Part shown: positions 1 through 10,072 of the stretch, piece after piece
Numbering within the stretch: position 1 is the stretch's first letter
Layout of the letters: each line of letters opens with the position of its first letter
NCBI GenBank assembly: GCA_900323505.1
Contig: OOIN01000046.1
Coordinates: 1 to 64,000, forward strand
Length of the DNA stretch: 64,000 nt
Source of the DNA: Ustilago trichophora
Lineage: Eukaryota > Basidiomycota > Ustilaginomycetes > Ustilaginales > Ustilaginaceae
Direction: 5' to 3'
The notes under the pieces: generated by a model
The model's database searches: none
The model's input: only the letters and a program-made list of their open reading frames with translations
Told to the model about the DNA's origin: nothing
Made by a program: the position numbers and the translations under genes

Positions 1-58
1 AACCCTAACCCTAACCCTAACCCTAACCCTAACCCTAACCCTAACCCTAACCCTAACC

Positions 59-99
<41 letters not shown>

Positions 100-183
100 C
101 CCTAACCCTAACCCTAACCCTAACCCTAACCCTAACCCTAACCCTAACCCTAACCCTAACCCTAACCCTAACCCTAACCCTAA
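1..183. repeat. Telomere repeat tract (CCCTAA)n, left chromosome end
   Basis: About 30 tandem CCCTAA units (TTAGGG on the minus strand) with one CCCTAAA variant at 75-81. The tract ends with the unit at 178-183 and passes without any subtelomeric spacer into the helicase coding sequence. The orientation (C-rich strand 5' at the left end) is the one expected for a true left chromosome terminus. Confidence 0.98.
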
Positions 184-3100
184 GCAACCATGTCAGGCGG
201 CAAGGTGGCCGTGAGAAAGTACTGCTGCACACGTACTTTGGACATGAGCAGCTTGATCTTTTCCATGATGGGTCGGAAGGACGTCTGGGTTATGCAGACA
301 TGGCACTCGTCAAAGAAGATTGCCGCTAGCCGCTCCTGCTGAACCAACTCTTGCGTCCAGTTGGCAAACATCTCATTGTAGCAGTTCTCTGCCGCAACAA
401 AGACCAACTGACTATCCTCCACCTTATCCACACATCGGTAGCCGGTCCACTTGCTTGCTTTGATCCCGACATCCTGGCTCTGATTGATGAGATCTTCGGT
501 GAGCGCAAGGAATGGCACCACCACAACAATGACCGCAGCTGGCGGCAACCAATGCAGCGGTGCCATGAAAAGCGCAGACTTGCCGGACCCGGTGGCCATA
601 ACAATAATGAGCGGTGATTCCTTAGCGTGGATTGCATTGAGTGCGTATGCCTGCTCCAGTGTCTTTGTGCGGTAACTGCCAGTAGTCTTGAACAGCGCAG
701 CACAGACAGCTGCAGGAAGCATTGCAGAACGTGACACCGCTTGTGTAATGGCAGCACCAGCAATTGTGGCCGGACTGCTTGGGATGGGTGCAGTTGTTGG
801 TACTGTGTGCTCCAGCTTCTGCCTGATGCACCGTATGTCCTCCTGCATAGACTCAAGTTGCCGTTTTACCGCAGATGACATTGTTGCTGTGTCAGCGCTG
901 CTGTTGGACTTGGTGAGCTGACAGAGTGGTGGAATTTCTGCTTGAAAGCTAGACCGCATGCGCCAAAAGATGTGCCACCGCTCCGAAACTTCCAACATGG
1001 CCGACATGCTTTGTTGGTTCAGCTGGTAGAGCATGCTTGCATCAAGACCGTAGTGCTGCTCTGCTGTGTTGGTGGAATGGCTGGCTTGCAGATCATGGAT
1101 GTGATCCTCGTCATCGTTAATTCCTGCTTTCTTGGGACGGATGAGTGTGCGGTCGATGCTCACCGCCAGCTGCCGCCAAGTCCGCATGGTCAGACCGCCA
1201 GAGCTTGTGCTGACGTACTGCTTGCAGAGACCTTGAAGTACCTTGCTGATGGTGTTGGTGTCCCATGGCCGTCCTGCATGATCCACCAAGAGCATTGCGC
1301 AAGCCTCACGGGGCTGGACAACGGAATTGTAGAGGAGGTGGACGAACGGCACCACCTGACAAATGTAGAGCACCACCAGACAGCCAACCGCATGCGGCAG
1401 GAAGCGAGGAATGATCTTTTGCCGACCGGTGCCTTTGTTGCTTGGCAGAGCGGTAAAGAGCCGGCTGTCATGGACAAAGAGATTGCGAGGGCCGCTGAGT
1501 GTGTTGGTGTGCTGGAGTTGGAGCAGCTCTGTACCACGTGCTGGCAGACCGCTTCCAAGCTCAATGAGCACTGCAAGCAGCTTTGTGAACTCGTTGTGGA
1601 TGGCAAAGTATGCACGAGCAGCATCCGAGTCAAACTCCAGCTCATCAGAGTAAGGATCCATGAGCGGGTGAGCAGGAGGTGCACCACCTGCAACTGCACG
1701 GCAGAGGATGCTGGGAAGGACTGGCGGCTCCAAACATGCTTCGGCAAAGTTGAAGCCAGGCCGCATGTTGCAGTGGTTGTCGGTGATGCGGCTGAGGTCC
1801 ATGACGTGTATGTCCTTCTCCTCTGCCAGGAGACGTAGCTGAGTGAGCAGCTTCTCTGCTTGCTGTTGTGCGCCGTGCATGAGCTCTTGCAGACGCTCCA
1901 CCGCAACTTCCTCCAAGCCAAACATGACTTTGCTGAGATCCTTGCTCCAGCGAAATTTGAAGCTGCTACTGTCATCCTGAGCAAGTGCTTCACCAAAGCG
2001 GTGAAGAGACTGCAAATGTGCACTAGCTGAGCTGCTATCATGATGCACGTAGCACTTGAGCGTCTTTATCACCTTGGCTGATTTCTCCGATGCAGACATG
2101 TCACAGAGCGCACCATCCTCTGGATGAAGAAGGTGTTCATGCAGCACTGCACGCTGACAAAACTCCAGGCTGGCAATGTCAGATGTGCTTGTGCTGACAG
2201 GCTTGGGAGTACCATCCCTGCTGATGCACAGGTGCAAAAAGAGCCGCACCAGCGCAAGCTTTTCTATCTGACCATACTCCTCTGGCTCTTGCGTGACAAG
2301 GCAGTGGGAGAGTTCAAGAAGCAGTGCACCGGTCTTTTCCACCACTGCAGTATCCTTGTAGATATCCAGATCCACATTGACAACTGTGTTGTACTGCTCG
2401 CGCAGATCCAAGAGTGTTGCGCTGATTGCATCATTGACACCGATGTGCTCTTCCGGATCATCCTTGCCAAAATAGTCCAGACAGCCGCCTTGAAAGTAGA
2501 TGTGAAACAAGAGTGCCAGCAGCCATGCCCAGAGATGAGCACGTTTCTTGACAGTTTGCGGATTGAGATTGTACGGCTTGCTTGGATTGTTGTTGTAGGC
2601 GTGGAAGGTCTGCTGCACCTGACAGCCAGCGCTGAGCAAGCGGTTCATCCAGGTTGCAACCACACCTTTGCCAACAACAAAGATCCAGTGTGCAATGTCA
2701 CAGTATGCACCGTCCCAGTCTCCTGGATTGTGGCCAAGGTTACCAATAGCCACCACCGGTTTGCCAGCCCAGTAGCGGTGCCAGCCAAGCTCACAGGCCC
2801 ATGGAGTGACATTGCCGCTGACCACAGATGGCTGGATGCCAGGCTGAAGAAGTCCAGCTTCTTGCAGGCGCTCTTTGTCCTTTTTGATGAAGGCATTGAC
2901 CTTGGCCTTGGTAGCGTCATCCAGCTTATCGGCATCCATAGTAGTGGTGAGAATTTGGGGTGGAGGAGTTTGCGCCAGAGATGGATTGCTGACATAGAGA
3001 TAGCGTCTACTCTGTCCATTTTCATAGAAGAGCTGGACCGGAACAGGGTGAAGATACTTGACGTCTCCATCAGCCTGGCTGCTGTGCTCACGCACATGAG

Positions 3101-3652
3101 CATTCATGGAAGAGCGGGCCATGATGCTGTATGAGCACAAGTTGCAGTGCCGTCCTTGGTAGTTGACGTCCAACTCCTTGATGATGGAAACCGGCAGCAG
3201 ATCCTTGTTGATGGTGACGGTGGCAGGGTGTTCCAGGTCCAGCTGCTCCAACAAATCCTTGAGCGCTTTCTTGGAAGATTCAACGATAGTGTGAGCATGG
3301 AATTTCTTGAGGTGAGCAGTCACATCCTTGAAAAAGGGCAAAATTGCAAGACGATGAGTGCAGTCAATGCGGGTGCAGACCAGAATGCGTGGATGGTCGA
3401 CCAGACGGAGATGGAAGCGGCCAAGCTGAGCGGCAAACTTGGGATCCACCGCAGGAGAACAAGCATCCTGGTTGGCGGGGGGAAGCGCAAGACTGAAAAG
3501 CATAGAGTGTGTCAGCAGAATATTCTGATTGCGGCAAGAGGCTAGCAGAGCTGAACGTACCTCTCAACATCAGTGGTAGAGACAGATTTTGCGGCAGGAG
3601 AGTTGCCAGCATTGACATCAGCACCAAGAGAGCAGGCGGAAAGCTGAGACAT
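180..3652 (-). CDS. Telomere-linked RecQ-like helicase with tyrosine-recombinase-like domain, 3' end cut off by the telomere
   Basis: Two exons: 3652-3561 (30 codons plus 2 nt) and 3492-180, joined over a 68-nt intron (GTACGT...TTTTCAG, 3560-3493), give 1134 aa. Numbering below is from the ATG at 3503. A Cys/His-rich N-terminal region (about 41-69 and 117-140) resembles OrsD/DUF3505, common in fungal telomere-linked helicases. The middle shows a tyrosine-recombinase pattern: Arg in PARGTEL (~654), Lys in SNKGTG (~690), RTWRQ in place of HxxR, then ASHSTNTAEQHYG with a Tyr (~818). Helicase motifs follow: TGSGKS (~971), DECH (~1062), TATLPP (~1098). The reading frame stops at a TAG at 180-182 that belongs to the telomere repeat itself, so motifs IV-VI are lost and helicase activity is unlikely. 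The family (fission yeast tlh, Magnaporthe TLH, Ustilago UTASa) is subtelomeric; the recombinase assignment is my inference. Confidence 0.85.
3493..3560 (-). other. Intron 1 of the telomere-linked helicase
   Basis: 68 nt, GTACGT donor and a pyrimidine-rich TTTTCAG acceptor. Removing it joins an ATG-started upstream exon (starting MSQLSACSLG) to the long frame in phase 2, creating one Ser codon at the junction. Confidence 0.75.
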
Positions 3653-3766
3653 TGTAGCGTGGAATAATTGTGAGGGAAAGATACAAGAAAGAGAGGGTTG
3701 TACGGTGAAGATGTTCTGAGATGGAAAGATGGAGACAGAACAGCGGCAAGGGACTGCAAGATGGCC

Positions 3767-3777
3767 CATATATATGC
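3767..3777 (-). promoter_or_regulatory. TATA-like box of the helicase gene
   Basis: CATATATATG about 115 nt upstream of the exon-1 ATG, on the correct side for the minus-strand gene. No other core element was identified. Confidence 0.4.
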
Positions 3778-5930
3778 ACAAAGATCTCAGTCTCACACAC
3801 AGCAGAGTTGTGTAGCGGTACGGTATGCCAAATGTCTTTGCTGTCACAGAGATCCTGAGATTGCTAGATGTAGCAGCTGGAACAAAGCAGAGACAAAGGA
3901 TGAGAGTGCCGCTGTGAGCGGTGCCAAACAGAAGCACAGACCTGTAGCACTCTTAGGTGGTACGTGCAGAGCGGCATTGGCAAAGAACAAATTTCTCACC
4001 TACGCTTTCTTGTTGCTCCTATTGCTGTTAGGCAGAATGTGAGCGACACAGGTGGGAACAAAGCATCCAAATGTGCTGGCCATTGGCGTAAGTGGACAGC
4101 AGTGTGACAGGAGCGATGCATTCAAAAATACTGTGCAGTGTGGCAACCAAGAATTGTCTAGACTTTAGAAAAAGGCTTAGAATCTGTTGCGGGAAGCTTG
4201 TTGTTGAGGTGGATGGGCAATGCTTTGTGCTGAAAATTGACGCGTGTGAAGACCGTCACAAAGCGTGAATGACACCAAGCATGGGAGCCGGAGGCCGTTG
4301 CCAGACAGCTAACAAAGGGCAGGCAGCATGAACTGTGGGTGCCGCTCCATCGATGCATTTCTAGCTGTTGCCAAGGATGGCAGTACCGGTGGCCTCAATT
4401 TGATGAGTCGATGACCGCTCTTTGCATTGACCAGTGGCTCTTGACTGGTGACTGCTGAGCGTTGGCCGCTGCTTGACAAACAAGAAAGCGGCAATCAAAA
4501 TTTTCACTGCAGTTGCTGTGCGTGTCGCGTCTACTTCCAATTTTGCAATCCATTTCAATGACCCAATTTCTTAGTTGATTTCTGGCATCAACAGACGTGC
4601 TGTTGTTCAAGTGAGATTGATGTGACCAAACAAGAATGCGTGCAGTTTGACAAGATAGTCCCAGACAAAAGGGCTGGAGGAAATTCACAACTTTGTGCGG
4701 CCCATTGGTCTGCACTGCCCCTTGAATAGGTGTTTGCCCTTGTACGCTTGACTCCTATTCATACACAGACTACAGCTTGAAATGTGTACAGACCATTGGG
4801 CTGCTACACCCAAAATGGACAGACTCTCACTGCTGTTGAGCGGCAACAGCTGAGCCGTGGTGAGCCGTGGTGAGCCGTGGCTGCTGAGCAGTGGCAGCTG
4901 TGTGCTGGCTGCTGGCTGCTGGGCACTGGGTCAGTGGGTGGACGCAACTGCAATTCCAACAATTTCCAAGAATTTTGACGCGTCTCTTGGATGCTGGGCC
5001 GCTTGCTGAGCCAAGAAAAATTTCAAACCGTTGCGGCACTTGGCCAGTGTGTTTTGCGCTGTCCGCTGGGGTCAGCAGCCAAGGTCGGACACGTCCATTT
5101 GGCAGAGCGGCCTGGTCCGCTGCCGGCCAACAAGGACCTGCGGCCTAGGGCTAGGACCAGACAGTCATATAACCCTAACCCTTGCAGCTTGCCCACTTTG
5201 AGAGTTTGAGGTTGCATTGGAAGCTTGGTTGTGGAGGTTGAGGTTCAGGTCCAAAGATCGAGCCTTGAGTGTCAAGGTTGAGGTTCAGGTCTGGAGGTTG
5301 AGGATGAACATTGAGAGCTTGAGCTTGATGTTGAACCAACATAGACAACATGGACAACCTCTGGAGCTTGAGGTTGCTAGGTTGAGGTCTACATTGGCCA
5401 GGTTGTTGAGGTTTCTTTGGAGGTTAAGGAGGTTGGCAACCTCAACAACATTGGATGATGGCATACAGCACCAAGCACCAAATATAAACCTCTTTCACTC
5501 TTCATTCCCACCTCAGTACACCCCAATGCATGCCCTCAAGCCATCTGTAGCCAAGTCTATTAGTACTTTCAACATGTCAACCAAAAACTTTGACGGCTCG
5601 GAAATACCCGCTAGGCGGTAAACTTTACCGTCAAACGTAACTCAAATGGGCCTAAATACACCAACTGAGGTTGTCAGATAAAGAAAGTTGCAATCTTTTT
5701 TCAGGGGAGGAGGGGATATACTTATAACCCTAAGTGCTGAGACGCGTTGAATTTCTTTGAATTTCCAGAGCTGTCCGTTGGCCAGTGCCAGGAAATTTGT
5801 TTCCGTTGCGGCACTTGACCAGTGTCACTGACACGTCCGTTGGTGGCCAGCAGCAAGGGTGGGTGGGTGCAATTTGGCAGAGCGGCAGCGTCCGTTGCCA
5901 GCATGAGCGGACACGGCCTAGGGCTAGGGC
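3778..5930. other. Subtelomeric intergenic DNA
   Basis: No convincing gene on either strand. It holds three perfect copies of the 10-mer TGAGCCGTGG (4851-4880), a short interstitial telomeric motif (5171-5182) and another (5726-5733), a stretch of loosely repeated GTTGAGGTTCAGGT motifs (5225-5430), and two diverged copies of a roughly 190-bp block (4970-5165 and 5760-5940) that both contain a GTTGCGGCACTTG core and end near CGGCCTAGGGCTAGG. Confidence 0.6.
5171..5182 (+). repeat. Interstitial telomeric repeat (two units)
   Basis: AACCCTAACCCT, two telomeric units in the same orientation as the terminal tract, next to the end of the first copy of the diverged 190-bp block. A single unit (AACCCTAA) recurs at 5726-5733. 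Confidence 0.6.
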
Positions 5931-6239
5931 CTGGCTGGCGTCTTCAGCTACGGTGACTACACCAAGCTGCAGATCAGCTTCACCGAGGCCAAGGTCAGCC
6001 TGGACTTTCCTCCTGGTGCGCTGTGCTTCTTCCCTTCCCATGTGCTCCACCACTTCAACTCTCCCATCCTCCCAGGAGAGACTCGGGGATCCATGACCAT
6101 GTTCATGTCTTCCGATGTGGTCAAGTGGAACGGACTGGGTGGCAAAGTGGCCAACACCCCAGAAGCACAGCAGGCTGCTTACCGGCAAAGGTGCATCGAT
6201 GCTTGGCAGCTTTTCAAGCCGCTTCCTGACTCTGACTGA
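5931..6239 (+). pseudogene. C-terminal fragment of an oxygenase-like protein (TET/JBP- or 2OG-Fe(II)-like?)
   Basis: One open frame of about 100 codons ending in TGA at 6237-6239 with no start codon of its own. It reads FPPGALCFFPSHVLHHFNS, then GETRGSMTMFM. The spacing of His in VLHH and Arg in GETRGS is like the distal His and the 2-oxoglutarate-binding Arg of double-stranded beta-helix dioxygenases, especially the TET/JBP-like proteins that accompany KDZ transposons in basidiomycetes. The upstream HxD part is missing: the frame emerges directly from the repeated block ending at about 5940. It is therefore a truncated relic. The family assignment rests on motif recollection only; an unrelated beta-barrel protein is possible. 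Confidence 0.4.
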
Positions 6240-6489
6240 TCCGTTGTTCTTTGAAATCACACCGTTTCCTTCTCCATGTATTGTGTGCATTGTGTGTCCG
6301 CATTGATTGAAATGAGAGCTATTCGATACAATTTGTACTGATCTGTAATTGGTACAGTGCCGCATTCCAATTTGGCAAAAACAAAGCCGCAGACACAAAG
6401 CCGTGAAAATCAACATCAATTGAACCCGTCAGGGTTTGAAAGAAGACTTTACTAGCTCTGTGACGGGGGATTACCATTGTTGAAAACAA
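6240..6489. other. Short intergenic stretch with hairpin
   Basis: No gene seen. It contains a perfect 8-bp stem with a 3-nt loop at 6474-6492 (CCATTGTT / AACAATGG), lying just 3' of the tRNA-like sequence on the minus strand. Confidence 0.5.
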
Positions 6490-6600
6490 TGGGACACCGA
6501 AGGGGATCGAACCCCGACTTCCCCCATGCTGGAGGGACCCTGCTCCAAAAATTGGTTCTCAATACTCCAAAGAGATCAGCCACTGAGCGAACGCGTCTTT
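6490..6600 (-). pseudogene. tRNA-like / SINE-like relic with A and B boxes
   Basis: On the minus strand a B box (GGTTCGATCCC, 6513-6503) sits inside a T-arm-like GGGGTTCGATCCCC. A recognisable A box (TCGCTCAGTGG, 6590-6580) lies 66 nt upstream. The sequence after the T-arm ends in TCCCA and a T4 run follows at 6486-6483, as in a Pol III terminator. A TCCCT/GGGGG stem with an AGC-containing loop could be a decayed anticodon arm. The acceptor stem pairs only in part and the D-arm to anticodon distance is wrong, so this is not a functional tRNA; a tRNA-derived SINE head is an alternative. Confidence 0.35.
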
Positions 6601-6844
6601 GTTGGTCACTCAAGTCTGCCGAAGCTAGATCTATGGTAGAGTCCTCATCGGCAACCCAGCTGACACCGACTTCAATCACAATCAATTTCCAAGATCACAG
6701 AAAAAAATATTTCAACACACACACGTGCAACAATGAAGGCCTCAAAAATCAATGGTAATTCAGACCGGCTGCATTGATCACTGACCACACAAAAATTTTC
6801 ACTCCGCACAAAGGGAACAGCTACTGCGGCAATTTCAAAGCAGA
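6601..6844. other. 3' flank of the zinc-finger gene
   Basis: No feature recognised beyond AT-rich sequence that may hold the gene's 3' UTR. Confidence 0.4.
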
Positions 6845-9592
6845 CTACTGAGCTTGCGTGAGCACTTCATACCCACCTGAAAGCTGCACCAGTCTAAGGT
6901 ACGGACCCTGGCTGCCGAGAGGAATCACCTGGCATGACCAAGACCGACGCAACAGCTGCAAGTGAGCAATCCGCACATCAAATGCTCCTGCAACTCCATG
7001 CAGCAGCACAACCTCCTCTTCACGGCTGAGCTCCGCATCCCGCTCAGCCAACTTCTCCAGGCATGCCTCTGCTGCTGGTCTGCTCCGTGTACCAAGATGA
7101 TGCTCCACTGCCTGTGTATTTTCCCGCAACCAGTCCACTGCCTTGGCTCTGATCTCCTGCGGCCCTGGTGCCTCACGTCTGTGCTCCAAATGCAGAGCCA
7201 AGCACTCCAACATTGATTCCCGCATGGACGCAAACTCATTTGTGCGGCAGAGACCATTGAGATCCTGCCGTTGGCTGAGCTTCCGCATGGCAAAGTCTTC
7301 CTGCTCAATCCCTGCAAAAATAAGCCGGGCAGGATCCACCACCAGAGCACGCAGATCCACTCCCAGCTGCTGCCGTGATGCAAGTAGAGCAAGGTGGGTT
7401 TGGAACTTCTGTGCAGAAAGAGTGGCCCGGCAATCAGTGCACCGGATGCGGAATTGATTGGCTCCTCCGCACAGTGCATATGTGCCCACTTTGTGGCAGC
7501 CCTGGCACCGCAAATGAGCTTGCACATGTGAAAACAGATGCTTTGTGCTTGCCGGTGTGCTGAACCGCTCCAGCTCATCTGCAAGATCTAGAGCAGCTTG
7601 GTTGGTCTCCCACCACGCCATGTGACTGTCAAGTGCAGTCGGTCTACGCCCAGGATGCCAGCCCATTGCATTGTACAGGTCAATGACAGCCTGCCGCTGC
7701 ACTCCGCTTGACTGCTTGGAATGATTGCCTTGGAAGATTTGCTTGTGTTCCGCAATGGCCAGCAGTGCATCCAGATCTGCAAACATGTCTGCCTTGCATA
7801 TCGTGTGCGTGAGCAGCTGCTGATCTCCTGCTGCCTCAGAGAAGAGGTATCGGTGATCCAAGTACTGGCTGGCCTCAGCTGCCGCTCTTGCCCGTTGCAT
7901 TGTGGCTGCCTGCACTGTGACCTCCAGCCGCACTCCACTGCCCAGCTCTGGTGCTGTGCCAATGATGCGTTGCTTCCAGCTCTCCAGTGTGCTGATGCGG
8001 TCCTTGACGGTCTTGACAGTCATCGGCACTCCTGCTTGGCCTGCACCGGCTGCACCGGCTTTGAGCAGATGCGTCAATTTGGGATATCCTTTGAAGTGCG
8101 TAATCCCATCTGTCCGGCTGCTCCACTTCAATTCCACGCTTCCAAATCCTCTCCCCACCCGTAATGCCATCGGATATTGTTTGTACTTGCCCTTTTTGCT
8201 CTTGGGGGCAATCAGTGTGACGCGTCCAGTATCAATTGTGCAGCCAATATCAAAGACATTGCTTTCCTGCATCGGATGCTCACTCAGCATGGCTGGGTCA
8301 AGGAACCGGTCCACTGGCACCTTGATGCCGTATGCTCCCATGCGCACATTCTGGCAACCAATGTCTTGCAGCGCCTCCACCACAATTCCTACATCCAAGC
8401 GCAGCTCACCAAGTGTGAGTGCTGTGGCGTATTCCAATGGAATGAGAATTGCCTTCTGTGGTGCTTGACACAGCCGCTGGATGAGCGGCAACTTGAACTG
8501 CGGTTCAAACCGGAAAAGCACCTTGAGCTCCGCAAAATAGACCCAGCTGTTGAATGAAGCCAAGTCTTTGAAATCAGGCGCGTGACTGATCAGTGACAGG
8601 TAGCAGCCGGCCGGAAAAATCTTGAGGATATCGGCAGGAGAAATTGTCACCGCAAATGAATCCACATCGGTGTCAACTCCCACATTCCAATTGGTGATTG
8701 GAGACAGGCCAGGGATTGGTGGCAGCATGGGAGGCTCCTCAGCGGCGTGTGAGTCAAGCAGCAGATTGGGCACAGGTCCGGTTGGTGAGTCCATACTTGG
8801 AAGCAGTACAACAATGCCATCCTCAGGCATGTCAGGTACGTCAAGCTCTAGCTGCTGCAGCTGAGGCGCTTGTACCTCCTGTAGCGGCAGCTGCGGCAAT
8901 GTCTCCCCAGTGTCCTCCTCCTGCTCCAATGTCTCTGCCTCCAATCCTGCCTCCGATCCTGCCTCTGATCCTTCCTGCAAATTGTCCTCCTCTGCCGCTG
9001 GGAGATCGAGACTTGGAATTGGAAATGGATCAGGCACTTCACCAGAGGACGCATCTTCCTGCAAATTATTGTGAAAATTATCGTGCATTTCCACATCTTC
9101 TGCCGCTGGCTCTTGCGTAGCTGCTGCTGCTGCTGCTGCCTCTGCATCGGCTTCAGCAAAGACAAAGTCCAAATTGTCGTCCACCAGGGCAAGTGGGGAA
9201 TCCTCTTGGTTTGAGTCCAAGTCTGATGTCGGTGCAAGTGCTTGTTCATCCATGAGAAGAGCGGGATCCACCAGCTGCAGGAATGGATCATCTTGCTCAA
9301 CTGCCAGTGCCGCAGGAGCTGACTCTGCTTGCGTGACTGCAGATGCAGCTGGCTGTGTTGTCGGAGCCGGTGGTGCAGGCTGTGAAGCGGCACCATGACA
9401 TTTGCGGATCCCTTGATGCTTCCGCAATGCTGCAGCATTCAGCACAAGCTGACCACATGCACATGCAACAAGACCCACTCCAGCAGCAGCCTCTTGTGTG
9501 ACAAACACTCCGCTGTGTGCTTTGCGGAAATGATTTGTGATATTGCTTGCTGCATAGGCAAAGGAGCAGACAGGGCACGTAACCTTGGACAT
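6845..9592 (-). CDS. Subtelomeric zinc-finger protein of unknown function
   Basis: A single long frame; the ATG at 9592 is preferred over the upstream in-frame start at 9649 because it begins directly before the first zinc finger (915 aa from here). Features in order: a C2H2-like finger (CPVCSFAYAASNITNHFRKAH pattern, residues 5-25), a second Cys-rich finger (CACGQ...HQGIRKCHG), a long acidic Ala/Pro/Gln-rich low-complexity linker, a folded central part, and a C-terminal four-Cys zinc ribbon (CQGC ... CTDC, about residue 690-720). It lies next to and on the same strand as the telomere-linked helicase and both begin with zinc-binding modules, so it may belong to the same subtelomeric element; that is inference. 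I recognise no catalytic family. Confidence 0.7.
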   Translation of the reverse strand: MSKVTCPVCSFAYAASNITNHFRKAHSGVFVTQEAAAGVGLVACACGQLVLNAAALRKHQGIRKCHGAASQPAPPAPTTQPAASAVTQAESAPAALAVEQDDPFLQLVDPALLMDEQALAPTSDLDSNQEDSPLALVDDNLDFVFAEADAEAAAAAAATQEPAAEDVEMHDNFHNNLQEDASSGEVPDPFPIPSLDLPAAEEDNLQEGSEAGSEAGLEAETLEQEEDTGETLPQLPLQEVQAPQLQQLELDVPDMPEDGIVVLLPSMDSPTGPVPNLLLDSHAAEEPPMLPPIPGLSPITNWNVGVDTDVDSFAVTISPADILKIFPAGCYLSLISHAPDFKDLASFNSWVYFAELKVLFRFEPQFKLPLIQRLCQAPQKAILIPLEYATALTLGELRLDVGIVVEALQDIGCQNVRMGAYGIKVPVDRFLDPAMLSEHPMQESNVFDIGCTIDTGRVTLIAPKSKKGKYKQYPMALRVGRGFGSVELKWSSRTDGITHFKGYPKLTHLLKAGAAGAGQAGVPMTVKTVKDRISTLESWKQRIIGTAPELGSGVRLEVTVQAATMQRARAAAEASQYLDHRYLFSEAAGDQQLLTHTICKADMFADLDALLAIAEHKQIFQGNHSKQSSGVQRQAVIDLYNAMGWHPGRRPTALDSHMAWWETNQAALDLADELERFSTPASTKHLFSHVQAHLRCQGCHKVGTYALCGGANQFRIRCTDCRATLSAQKFQTHLALLASRQQLGVDLRALVVDPARLIFAGIEQEDFAMRKLSQRQDLNGLCRTNEFASMRESMLECLALHLEHRREAPGPQEIRAKAVDWLRENTQAVEHHLGTRSRPAAEACLEKLAERDAELSREEEVVLLHGVAGAFDVRIAHLQLLRRSWSCQVIPLGSQGPYLRLVQLSGGYEVLTQAQ

Positions 9593-9653
9593 CGTATTGG
9601 ATTTGTATCGGTGATGATGGTGATCTGAAGGAGCGCCAAGCAAGTGCACAACG

Positions 9654-9990
9654 GTAGTGGACCGTCTTCTCTTTGTAGTGGACCGTCTTCTCTTTGTAGT
9701 GGACCGTCTTCTCTTTGTAGTGGACCATCTTGACTTTGTAGTGGACCGTCTTCACTTTTTATTGGAGTGCCTACAATTTGAAGCGGACTGTTTTGGATTT
9801 GTAGTGGACCGTCTTGGAATTGTAGTGGACCGTCTTCACTTTGAAATGGACCGTCTTGGATTTGTAGTGGACCGTCTTCACTTTGAAATGGACCGTCTTG
9901 GATTTGTAGTGGACCGTCTTCACTTTGAAATGGACCGTCTTGGATTTGTATTGGACCGTCTTCTCTTTGAAATGGACTGTCTTGAAATTT
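9654..9990. repeat. 21-bp minisatellite, 16 units
   Basis: Sixteen tandem units of a 21-bp motif of type GTAGTGGACCGTCTTCNCTTT, ending 337 bp later. The first units are nearly identical and later ones alternate between GTAGTGG and GAAATGG beginnings. Because 21 is a multiple of three, both strands stay open and translate into 7-residue repeats (DRLLFVV on plus, EDGPLQ-type on minus). It occupies the whole divergent promoter space between the 6845-9592 gene and the 10073 gene. Confidence 0.9.
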
Positions 9991-10072
9991 CAAAGGCAGA
10001 CGCGTCTCCTCTGGAACACCCCATCCACTGACGGCCTTGGAACCCAAGGGAGGCGTTTTGGAGGCGACCATC

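Noticed and set aside
942..3134. Long plus-strand frames (298 and 336 aa) in the first 3 kb
   Set aside because: They are antisense shadows of the helicase gene, whose minus-strand frame carries all motifs.
6490..6600. Functional tRNA-Ala or tRNA-Trp gene
   Set aside because: Acceptor stem and anticodon arm do not pair and arm spacing is wrong; kept only as a relic.
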